NCBI RefSeq assembly: GCF_036250755.1
Contig: NZ_CP109583.1
Span: 4,898,001-4,962,000 of the forward strand
Length of the DNA stretch: 64,000 nt
Origin: Streptomyces uncialis
Lineage (GTDB): Bacteria; Actinomycetota; Actinomycetes; Streptomycetales; Streptomycetaceae
Reading direction: 5' to 3'
Shown: in pieces, positions 57,547 to 64,000 of the stretch
Layout of the letters: each line of letters starts with the position of its first letter
Position numbering within the stretch: position 1 is the first letter of the stretch
Made by a program: the position numbers and the translations under genes
Notes under the pieces: model-generated
The model's database searches: none
The model's input: the letters and a program-made list of their open reading frames with translations, nothing else
Told to the model about the DNA's origin: nothing

Positions 57547-57857
57547 TTGTCCACAGGTTGGCGCTTCGGGGGAAAGTTATCCACAGGCTGTGTGAAAACT
57601 CTGTGGACGCCGGAGTCGGTCGCTCCGAAAGCAACTCGGGGGGCGAGGGATTCCCGGATCAAACCATCACCACACGCACTTTCGAGTGGAATTGGTTCGC
57701 TCCAAAGAGTTGATCAAGAGAAAAAGGTGGACGAGGGGTGACGTGGCCGACTGTGGACGGACTTGGGGCCACTGAACCGATTTGTCGACCATGTCGGAAG
57801 AAGTTGTCGACTTGTCCCCAGGTCGAGACGGGTGCCTGTGGATAACTCTGTGGACAG
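57547..57857. promoter_or_regulatory. DnaA-box cluster between serS and pheA
   Basis: Perfect boxes are TTGTCCACA (57547-57555), TTATCCACA (57577-57585, exactly 30 bases later) and TTATCCACA on the minus strand (57837-57845). Minus-strand variants with one mismatch lie at 57602-57610 and 57849-57857, with others less good near 57752. The surrounding gap 57206-57924 has no credible gene, is relatively A/T-rich for this genome and is the most box-dense stretch in the window. Confidence 0.8.
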
Positions 57858-57924
57858 GGACGGCCGGGCGGGAACCCGCAGGTGATCGGTAGGTAGGAGC
57901 AGCCGATCATCTGTTGATCGCTGG

Positions 57925-58860
57925 CTAGAAACGACCGTCGAGACAGCGGGTCAGCCAGTCCGAGGCATCCGTGAAGGCCCGGTCCGAGGTCCCGGCCCGC
58001 ACCGGCCCCACCTCGTCCGGCGACACCCCGGCCCGCGGATACGAACCCAGGAACCGCACCTGCGGACTGATCCGCTTCAGCCCCATCAGGGCCTCACCCA
58101 CCCGGCGGTCGGTGATATGACCCTCGGCGTCCGCCGAGAAGCAGTAGTTGCCGATGCCCTGCCCGGTGGGCCGGGACTCGATCCGCATCAGGTTGACGCC
58201 CCGTACCGCGAACTCCTGGAGCAGTTCGAGGAGCGCGCCCGGATGGTCGTCGTCGAGCCAGATCACGACGGAGGTCTTGTCGGCGCCCGTCCGCGCGGCG
58301 GGCCGCCCCGGCCGGCCGACCAGCACGAACCGGGTCTCGGCGTTCGCCGCGTCATGGATGTCCGTGACCAGCGGGTGCAGTCCGTAGGTCGCCGCGGCGA
58401 ACACCCCGGCGAACGCCGCGTCGTAACGGCCCTCCTGCACCAGCCGGGCCCCGTCCGCGTTGGACGCCGACGACTCCCACACCGCGTCCGGCAGCTGCGC
58501 GGCCAGCCAGTTGCGCACCTGCGGCTGGGCCACCGGATGCCCGGTCACCGTCTTCACCCCGGACAGCTCCGTACCCGGCCTGACCAGCAGCGCGAAGGCG
58601 ATCGGGAGCAGCACCTCGCGGTAGATCATCAACGGCTCGCCCTTGGCCAGCTCGTCCAGGGTCGCGGTGACCCCGCCCTCGACCGAGTTCTCGATCGGGA
58701 CCAGTGCGCCCGCCGCCTCCCCGGCGCGGACCGCGTCCAGCGCGGCGGGTACCGACACCATCGGCACCAGCTCGCGCGTGGCGGCTTCCGGAAGCGTACG
58801 GAGGGCGGCCTCGGTGAAGGTTCCCTCGGGGCCGAGATACGTGTAGCGCGTGGCCGACAT
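57925..58860 (-). CDS. pheA: prephenate dehydratase PheA
   Basis: 311 residues. The dehydratase domain starts at YTYLGPEGTFTEAALR, includes VPIENSVEGGVTATLDEL and the catalytic TRF motif in ANAETRFVLVG. A C-terminal ACT domain (GALLELLQEFAVRGVNLMRI, then ESRPTG) is where phenylalanine inhibits the enzyme. It makes phenylpyruvate from prephenate for phenylalanine synthesis. It has no fused chorismate mutase, as in other actinobacteria. ATG 58860. It lies between the DnaA-box gap and the 46-base tandem duplication. Confidence 0.97.
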   Translation of the reverse strand: MSATRYTYLGPEGTFTEAALRTLPEAATRELVPMVSVPAALDAVRAGEAAGALVPIENSVEGGVTATLDELAKGEPLMIYREVLLPIAFALLVRPGTELSGVKTVTGHPVAQPQVRNWLAAQLPDAVWESSASNADGARLVQEGRYDAAFAGVFAAATYGLHPLVTDIHDAANAETRFVLVGRPGRPAARTGADKTSVVIWLDDDHPGALLELLQEFAVRGVNLMRIESRPTGQGIGNYCFSADAEGHITDRRVGEALMGLKRISPQVRFLGSYPRAGVSPDEVGPVRAGTSDRAFTDASDWLTRCLDGRF

Positions 58861-58913
58861 ACGGTCACCCTAGTGGGCCCGGGCACCCCTCCCCGAACCT
58901 GTCGGGCGCCCGC

Positions 58914-59051
58914 TCAGCCCTCCGCCCGTCCAGCAGGGCCGGCCCGGGTACCCGCCCCCTCAGCCCTCCGCCCGTCCAGCAGGGCCTGCCCAGGTACCGC
59001 CCCGCTCAGCCCTCCAGCAGGGCCTGCCCCACGTACCCGCCCCGCTCCGCG
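58914..59051. repeat. 46-base tandem duplication of the dtpA 3' end
   Basis: TCAGCCCTCC starts at 58914, 58960 and 59006, exactly 46 bases apart. The third copy contains the dtpA stop codon and last codons; the first two have an extra GCCCGTCC inside and a few substitutions. They lie downstream of dtpA, before pheA. Confidence 0.88.
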
Positions 59052-60400
59052 CCCCCGGGCACCGCGAACAGCCCGCTGGCCTCGTGCCGGACGAACGGGG
59101 ACAGCGCGTCCCCCCGGTCCAGCTTGCGCTGCACCGGGACGAAGCCGCGTACCGGATCGGCCTGCCAGCAGATGAACAGCAGCCCCGCGTCCGGCGCCCC
59201 CTTCCCGTCGGAACCGTCGTGGTACGAGAACGGGCGCCGCAGCATCGCCGCGCCCCCGTTCTGGTCCGGGCGGCTGATCCGGGCGTGTGCGTCGATCGGG
59301 ATCACCAGCGTGCCGTCCGGGCCCAGCTTCTCCAGGTCCGGCTCGGTCGTCTCACCGCCCCCGGTCAGCGGGGAGCCGTCGGACCGGTGACGTCCCATCA
59401 CCGCTTCCTGCTCCGTGACCGACAGCTTCTCCCAGGAGTCCAGCAGCATCCTGATCCGGCGGACCACCGCGTACGAGCCGCCCGCCATCCAGCGCGGCGA
59501 ACCGCCGCCGGGTACCTCTGCCGTACCGGTGCCGCTCGGCTCGTCCGGGACGAAGATCCGCTGCTGGAAGTCCGGGTCAGACGGCTTCGGGTTGCGGGTG
59601 CCGTCCACCTGGCCCATCAGATTGCGCGCGGTCATCGGCCGCGCGGTCGCTCCCGGGGAGCGGTTGAAGCCGGTCATCTCCCAGCGCGGCCGTGCCGCGC
59701 TCCCCGCTTCCTTCTGGAGCGCGCGCAGCGCGTGGAAGGCGACGAGCCCGTCGTTCGCGCCGATCTGCACCCACAGATCACCGTCGCTGCGGGCCTTGTC
59801 GAGCCGGTCGGACGAGAAGTCCGGCAGCGGATCGAGGGCCACCGGGCGCTGCTTCTCCAGTCCGGTCCGGGCGAAGAAGCTGTGCCCGAGCCCGAACGTC
59901 ACCGTCAGCGCCGACGGACCGGCGTCCAGGGCGACCCCGGTGTCCGAAGCCGACGACTCACCGGCCATCAGCCGCTCGGCCGTCGCCGACCAGCGCCGCA
60001 GCAGCGCGGCCGCCTCCTTGCGTCCGGCGCCGGGTGCCAGATCGAAGGCCATCAGATGGCCCCGGGACTGCATCGGGTCGAGGATGCCGGGCTGATGTTT
60101 CCCGTGAAACACGGCCGTCTCCGCGCCGACCGAGGTCAGCGGGGCGGTGTCCGGGTCGCCGGAGCCCGCCGCCGCGTATCCGGCCGCCGTGCCGACCGCG
60201 CCCAGCGCGAGCCCGGTGGCACCGGCCGTACCGAGCAGCCGCCGCCGGGTGACCCCGGGCTGTGACGCCGGACCGGCCGGGTCACCCGTCCCGCCGGAGC
60301 GGGACGCGCCGGGTCGGGGCACGCCGGGGGAGGCGCCGGGGGCCGTCGGGGGACGCGGGTCCTTCGGCTGCTGGGATGTGGTCCGGGCACGTTCCGCCAT
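59006..60400 (-). CDS. dtpA: Tat-exported dye-decolorising haem peroxidase DtpA
   Basis: 464 residues. A twin-arginine signal (VTRRRLLGTAGATGLALGAV near 50-70) follows a Pro/Gly-rich tail. The Dyp fold has the GxxDG motif MGQVDGTRNP with the distal Asp, the proximal haem His in PIDAHARISR and the distal Arg in AMLRRPFSYHDG. EfeB-like proteins share this layout, but efeU and efeO are absent and the sco-ecuC-copCD neighbours match S. lividans DtpA, which acts with GlxA in copper-dependent development. ATG 60400 lies six bases downstream of the copCD stop. A parS-like sequence is inside the gene. Confidence 0.93.
   Translation of the reverse strand: MAERARTTSQQPKDPRPPTAPGASPGVPRPGASRSGGTGDPAGPASQPGVTRRRLLGTAGATGLALGAVGTAAGYAAAGSGDPDTAPLTSVGAETAVFHGKHQPGILDPMQSRGHLMAFDLAPGAGRKEAAALLRRWSATAERLMAGESSASDTGVALDAGPSALTVTFGLGHSFFARTGLEKQRPVALDPLPDFSSDRLDKARSDGDLWVQIGANDGLVAFHALRALQKEAGSAARPRWEMTGFNRSPGATARPMTARNLMGQVDGTRNPKPSDPDFQQRIFVPDEPSGTGTAEVPGGGSPRWMAGGSYAVVRRIRMLLDSWEKLSVTEQEAVMGRHRSDGSPLTGGGETTEPDLEKLGPDGTLVIPIDAHARISRPDQNGGAAMLRRPFSYHDGSDGKGAPDAGLLFICWQADPVRGFVPVQRKLDRGDALSPFVRHEASGLFAVPGGAERGGYVGQALLEG
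60097..60110. promoter_or_regulatory. parS-like sequence inside dtpA (one mismatch)
   Basis: GTTTCCCGTGAAAC differs at one base from parS and breaks the palindrome's symmetry. It is within the coding region (at the FHGKH peptide), so it may be weaker or incidental. Confidence 0.6.
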
Positions 60401-60406
60401 GGTGGT

Positions 60407-62659
60407 TCAGCCGATCCTCGTGGTCTTCTTCACGGTGACCTGGTCGATGTCGGAGGTACGGACGGTCACCGCGATCTCCCAGTCCCCCGCCATCGGGAGC
60501 TGTACCCCGGCGGCGGTCCAGTGCGCGGTGGCGACGCGGTCCGGGGTGACGGGCAGCGGGCCGATGTCCTTCGCCTTCAGGGTGAAGGCGACCTGCACCT
60601 CGGGGACGTCGAAGCCGCTGCCGTTGGGCCGCTCGACGTACAGATGCAGGGCGTTGTTGCCCGTACGGCCGGGCTCCAGATCGACGGTCGCGACCCCCTT
60701 GCCGTCCTGGCCGCCGGTGTCGAACGGCAGCCGCACACTGAGCGGCCCGGCCGGAGCGCCCGCGGTACGGACGGCCCGCTCGGCGGACTCCTGGGTACGG
60801 GCGGGCTCCGTCGCGGTCAGCAGCGTGGTCACCCCGAGCAGTACCACCGCGACGGCCACCTCGGCGAACACCGAGCGGCGCAGTCCTGAGCGCAGGGGGT
60901 CGGCGTCCCGGGTCCGCTTGACGCGGGCGGTCGCGACGGCGGTCCGCTGCCGGGCGAGCTGCGCGGCCCGCGCGGTGTCCGGTTCCGGCGCGGTGCCGAC
61001 GGCGCTGTCGGTCCCGTCAGGGCTGTCGGTGCCGTCGGTGCTGCCGGTGCCGTCGGCGGTGGAACCGGCCCGTGTGCCGCTTCCGCGGCCGTCCGGCGTC
61101 CGGCTCCCGTCCTGGTCCGCCCCGGGATCGGCCGAAGGGTCCGTCGACAGATCCGTGGAGAGGTCCGTGGAGAGGTCCGTCGGGCGCTGCGTCAGCCGGG
61201 CGACCCAGCGGCGGGAGAACCACGCGATGCCGATCACGACGGCGATCAGCACGATCTTGGTCATCAGCAGCCGCCCGTAGTCGGTGCCGGTCAGGCCCGA
61301 CCAGGAGCCGACCTGCCGCCACGACTGGTACAGCCCCGTCACCGCGAGGACGACCACACAGCCGAAGGCGATCCGGGAGAACCGCTCGACGGCCGACGTC
61401 TCCAGGGACGGCGCCCGGTACAGGGCGATCAGCAGGGTGGTGAGCCCGCCGATCCAGGTGGCGACGGTCAGCAGATGCACCACGTCCAGGGGCATCGCCA
61501 GGCCGGTCTGGATACCGGTCGAGGCGTGCTCGGACAGGGCCCAGGTCGCGGCGATCCCGGCGGCGACGACGAATCCGCCGACCCTCAGCCCGAAGGCCAG
61601 GTCCCGCTGGGACACACCCGGGTCCGCGCCCTCCGTAGCGACCGCACCCGTAGCGACCGCACCCGCACCGGTCGCCTCCGTACCGGTCGCTCCCGTACCG
61701 ACCGGCTTCGTACCGACCGGCTTCGCCCCGGTCCCCTTCGTACCGGCCGATTTCGCGACCGGCTTCGTACCGCCGGAAGCAGGCTTGGAAGCAGGCTTGG
61801 AAGCAGGCTTGGACAGCTCGGGTCCGGACGTGGCGGGGTCGGACCCGGACGGCTCGGTGCCGGAGGCGTCCCGTTCCGCGACCGCGCGTGCGTACGCACC
61901 GAACAGCACCGCGATGAACAACGCGGCGGCGGCGAGCAGCAGCAGGCGGGAGATCAGCGCCGCCCCGGTCCTGGTCTGGAGGACCCCGCCGAGCAGTCCG
62001 AGGTCGAAGATGTCGGCGAGCTTCCCGGAGCCGGTGTAGGGGCCCCGTATCAGCAGCAGCGACAGGGTCGCCGCGGTCAGCGCGAGCCACCCGGAGACCA
62101 CGACCCGCTGGACGGCCCGGACCCCGGCGCCCCGCGGCCAGCAGACCAGGACGAACGCGGCGCCGCCCACGACCAGCACGAAGCCCGCGTAGGACACATA
62201 GCGACCGAGGTCGTACAGGGCCCCGACGGCTCCGCCGCTGTCCTGGTCCTGGACGGACACGGTGGTCTCGGAGGGGGCGCCCACGGAGAAGGTGAACGCG
62301 CCGGACACGGGGTGGCTGTCGGCCGACACCACCTGGTAGGTGACGGTGAAGGTGCCGTCGGGCAGCTCGGGCTTCAGCGCGACGGAGTAGCCGGCCTCGC
62401 CCTGTTCGCTGGTCGGTCCGGTGTCGACCCGCTCGCCCTTCGGGTCCAGCACCCGCAGGGAGTTGTCGGCCAGGGCCACCTTCTCGGAGAAGGTGATCGA
62501 GACCTGTTCGGGCGCCGTGTCGACCACCGATCCCCGTTCCGGGACGCTACCGGTCAGCGCGGCGTGCGCGGACGCGGGCGGGGCACCGGTGAGCACGGCA
62601 CCGGTGGCGAGCAGGAACAGCAGGAGCAGGCTCCGGAAACGGGGAACGACGGTCAGCAT
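60407..62659 (-). CDS. CopC-CopD fusion copper protein
   Basis: 750 residues. A signal peptide precedes CopC: the mature N-terminus begins HAALTGSVPERG and the second copper site is VSADSHPVSGAF. The CopD membrane domain follows with eight or nine helices (PLDVVHLLTVATWIGGLTTL). A Lys/Thr/Pro/Gly linker of about 80 residues (SKPASKPASKP, VGTKPVGT) and a TDLSTDLSTDLSTD run are insertions. A YtkA-like domain ends the chain. It probably moves copper across the membrane. It lies 14 bases after ecuC and six before dtpA, on one transcript. Confidence 0.92.
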   Translation of the reverse strand: MLTVVPRFRSLLLLFLLATGAVLTGAPPASAHAALTGSVPERGSVVDTAPEQVSITFSEKVALADNSLRVLDPKGERVDTGPTSEQGEAGYSVALKPELPDGTFTVTYQVVSADSHPVSGAFTFSVGAPSETTVSVQDQDSGGAVGALYDLGRYVSYAGFVLVVGGAAFVLVCWPRGAGVRAVQRVVVSGWLALTAATLSLLLIRGPYTGSGKLADIFDLGLLGGVLQTRTGAALISRLLLLAAAALFIAVLFGAYARAVAERDASGTEPSGSDPATSGPELSKPASKPASKPASGGTKPVAKSAGTKGTGAKPVGTKPVGTGATGTEATGAGAVATGAVATEGADPGVSQRDLAFGLRVGGFVVAAGIAATWALSEHASTGIQTGLAMPLDVVHLLTVATWIGGLTTLLIALYRAPSLETSAVERFSRIAFGCVVVLAVTGLYQSWRQVGSWSGLTGTDYGRLLMTKIVLIAVVIGIAWFSRRWVARLTQRPTDLSTDLSTDLSTDPSADPGADQDGSRTPDGRGSGTRAGSTADGTGSTDGTDSPDGTDSAVGTAPEPDTARAAQLARQRTAVATARVKRTRDADPLRSGLRRSVFAEVAVAVVLLGVTTLLTATEPARTQESAERAVRTAGAPAGPLSVRLPFDTGGQDGKGVATVDLEPGRTGNNALHLYVERPNGSGFDVPEVQVAFTLKAKDIGPLPVTPDRVATAHWTAAGVQLPMAGDWEIAVTVRTSDIDQVTVKKTTRIG

Positions 62660-62673
62660 CGGCGGGCCTTCCC

Positions 62674-63210
62674 TCAGTGATGGTCCGCCGGAGCGGACGG
62701 CTGGGACGGGGATGCGTGCGATGACGGCGCGTGCGACGAAGTCGACGACTTGTCGTTCGCCGGGTTGTACGTGGCCTCGCGGACCGGCACCTCGACGGTG
62801 TGGACCCCGGACTTCTCGAAGCGCAGCTCCAGCGTCACCGTGTCGCCCTGTACGGGCTTGCGGGTGAGGTCCTCGAACATGAGGTGGTTGCCGCCGCGCG
62901 CGAAGTCGAGGGTGCCGTCGGCGGGCACCGGGAAGGACTTCTCCTCCCGCATCCGGCCGCCCTCGGTGGAGTGCAGGGTGACCGTCCCCGCCAGCTCGCT
63001 GGTGGCGGACACGAGGGTGTCGGCGCCGCCGGAGTTGGTGACGACGAAGTACCCGGCCGCCAGGTCGGCGGTGGGCGGCGCGGGGATGTACGCGCCGCCG
63101 ACGGTCAGTTCGGGTTCGCCCCCGGACGCGGACGCCCCGCCGCCGCAGCCGGTGAGCAGCAGTCCGGCGGTGGCCGCCGCGGCCAGCGAGGTCAGGGCGC
63201 CGCGCCTCAC
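62674..63210 (-). CDS. ecuC: PCuAC-type copper chaperone lipoprotein (ECuC)
   Basis: 178 residues. Lipobox LLLTGCGGG places it on the outer face of the membrane. The PCu(A)C copper-binding pattern H..M..HxM is present: LHSTEGGRM and GGNHLMFEDL near 95-130. The His-rich C-terminus (HAPSSHAS, APADHH) could bind extra copper. GTG 63210 overlaps the sco stop by four bases (GTGA), so translation is coupled. In S. lividans ECuC passes Cu(I) to Sco. Confidence 0.92.
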   Translation of the reverse strand: MRRGALTSLAAAATAGLLLTGCGGGASASGGEPELTVGGAYIPAPPTADLAAGYFVVTNSGGADTLVSATSELAGTVTLHSTEGGRMREEKSFPVPADGTLDFARGGNHLMFEDLTRKPVQGDTVTLELRFEKSGVHTVEVPVREATYNPANDKSSTSSHAPSSHASPSQPSAPADHH

Positions 63211-63863
63211 GGCTTCTCCCCGGTGAGCAGCTTGGGCAGGTCCTTGGCGTAGTCGTCGATGGTCGCGGTGTCGCCGTTGTAGAGGACGTAGCCGTCGTCG
63301 GTCTTCGGGGAGAACGCGACGACCTGCTTGCCGTGCATCGACTCCATCTTGCCCTTGGCGTTCTTCTTGGGCGGGTCGATGGCGATGCCGAGCTGCCGGG
63401 CCCCGGCCTGGATGGTCGCGAAGTCGCCGGTCAGCCCGATGAACTCGGGGTCCTGCGCGCCCAGCCACTTGCCGAGCGAGGCGGGGGTGTCCCGCTTCGG
63501 GTCGGTGGTCACGAGGACGACCTGGAGCTTGTCCTGGTCCTCCTTCGGGAGCTGCTTCTTGGCCTGGGCGAGGTTGCCCATGGTGAGCGGACAGACGTCG
63601 GGGCAGTTGGTGTAGCCGAAGTAGAGGAGTGTCGGCTTGCCCTTGGTCTCGGCCCGCAGGTCGAACTTCTTGCCCTTGGTGTCGGTCAGGACGAGGTCGG
63701 GCTTGGTGAAGGGGGAGTCGAGGGGCGTGGCGGCCTTGGCGTCCGGCTCGGCGGTGACCTCAAGGATGTTGTCCGCGGCACTGTCGCCACCGTTGCCGCA
63801 CGCGGTGAGGGTGAGGGCGGCGGCGGTGAGCAGGGCGGAGGCGAGGAGGGTCTTCTTGCGCAT
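63207..63863 (-). CDS. sco: SCO1/SenC family copper chaperone (Sco)
   Basis: 218 residues. Lipobox LTLTACGNG. Thioredoxin-like fold with the CxxxC copper/redox motif in YTNCPDVCPLTMGNL near 85-95, and a conserved His in SMHGKQVVAF. Sco delivers copper to the CuA site of cytochrome c oxidase; in S. lividans it is required for development and for DtpA/GlxA function under low copper. It is the first gene of sco-ecuC-copCD-dtpA as transcribed on the minus strand. ATG 63863 with a CTCTGGAGA-type site upstream. Confidence 0.95.
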   Translation of the reverse strand: MRKKTLLASALLTAAALTLTACGNGGDSAADNILEVTAEPDAKAATPLDSPFTKPDLVLTDTKGKKFDLRAETKGKPTLLYFGYTNCPDVCPLTMGNLAQAKKQLPKEDQDKLQVVLVTTDPKRDTPASLGKWLGAQDPEFIGLTGDFATIQAGARQLGIAIDPPKKNAKGKMESMHGKQVVAFSPKTDDGYVLYNGDTATIDDYAKDLPKLLTGEKP

Positions 63864-63892
63864 ACTGCATTCTCCAGAGGGACCGTGGACGG

Positions 63893-63924
63893 CCTCCGGC
63901 CGGACCCGGGTGTCCGGCCGGAGG
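63893..63924. terminator. strong hairpin upstream of sco
   Basis: CCTCCGGCCGGAC (63893-63905) pairs perfectly with 63912-63924 around a six-base loop, a 13-base-pair stem. It may terminate the gene beyond the window edge, or act in the sco leader. No gene is clear in 63864-64000. Confidence 0.6.
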
Positions 63925-64000
63925 TGCGTCGTGAGCGTCCCGGCTGTCGGGGCGGGCCGAGACGGTGGAATCGGCCCGGGTGGTACGGCCGGCGGTCAGC

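Noticed and set aside
59006..60400. Annotating the Dyp peroxidase as EfeB of a ferrous-iron uptake system
   Set aside because: No efeU or efeO neighbours; the copper-chaperone context matches DtpA.

Overview
The window is about 72% G+C and densely coding, with strong third-position G/C bias, frequent GTG and TTG starts, Tat and lipoprotein signals and many Ala/Gly/Pro-rich linkers. It is a Streptomyces chromosome segment from the conserved core, not an accessory island. Gene order supports this: dnaB, ssgR-ssgA, TPP riboswitch-thiC, cydA-cydB-cydCD, kptA, serS, pheA and the dtpA/copC-copD/ecuC/sco copper cluster follow one another as I remember them from the region beside oriC in S. coelicolor. 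Six parS-like palindromes (five of them extragenic or at a gene start) and three clusters of DnaA boxes agree with an oriC-proximal position. I see no insertion sequence, prophage, CRISPR array, rRNA or tRNA gene.

Layout. 1-3 kb: end of a MATE exporter, a DnaA-box cluster and dnaB. 3-12 kb: the most variable part, with a VOC protein, two RibD-C/DHFR-like reductases, a TetX-like monooxygenase divergent from a TetR repressor, a serine hydrolase, a GNAT enzyme and a MarR/MFS efflux pair. 12-19.8 kb: a two-domain GNAT, a small Cys-rich ORF before a globin-flavoreductase, NUDIX, LysR, a PLP enzyme, a holin-like membrane protein, a cupin and a DUF5326-type peptide. 19.8-21.4 kb: a minisatellite region followed by the sporulation genes ssgR and ssgA. 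21.5-30 kb: YibE/F protein, thiC under a TPP riboswitch, a membrane protein, a PPP-type phosphatase and a LacI regulator. 30-41 kb: an HisC-type aminotransferase, the cytochrome bd operon under a Rex operator, a DosS-like GAF histidine kinase and a secreted M23 peptidase. 41-50 kb: HAD phosphatase, LLM flavin reductase, secreted DD-peptidase-like enzyme, a FolD/cyclodeaminase pair, kptA, DnaA boxes and an EphD-like hydrolase-dehydrogenase fusion. 50-54 kb: a two-ATPase, two-permease ABC operon. 54-64 kb: a second HAD enzyme, serS, DnaA boxes, pheA and the copper cluster.

How the parts work together. cydABCD with its Rex site and the adjacent kinase, whose first GAF domain keeps the HPPMR sequence of mycobacterial DosS, look like a low-oxygen/redox module. 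sco-ecuC-copCD-dtpA traffics copper outside the cytoplasm and exports a haem peroxidase. The FolD-like protein has lost the catalytic lysine of the cyclohydrolase reaction and is translationally coupled to an FchA/cyclodeaminase-family protein, suggesting that the two activities of FolD are split between partners here. The DnaA-box clusters and parS sites make the segment part of the replication-control and ParB-loading landscape around the origin.

Limits. All calls come from reading the sequence and its translations. No database search was run. Start codons were chosen by ribosome binding site and family length. Correspondence to S. coelicolor loci is from memory.
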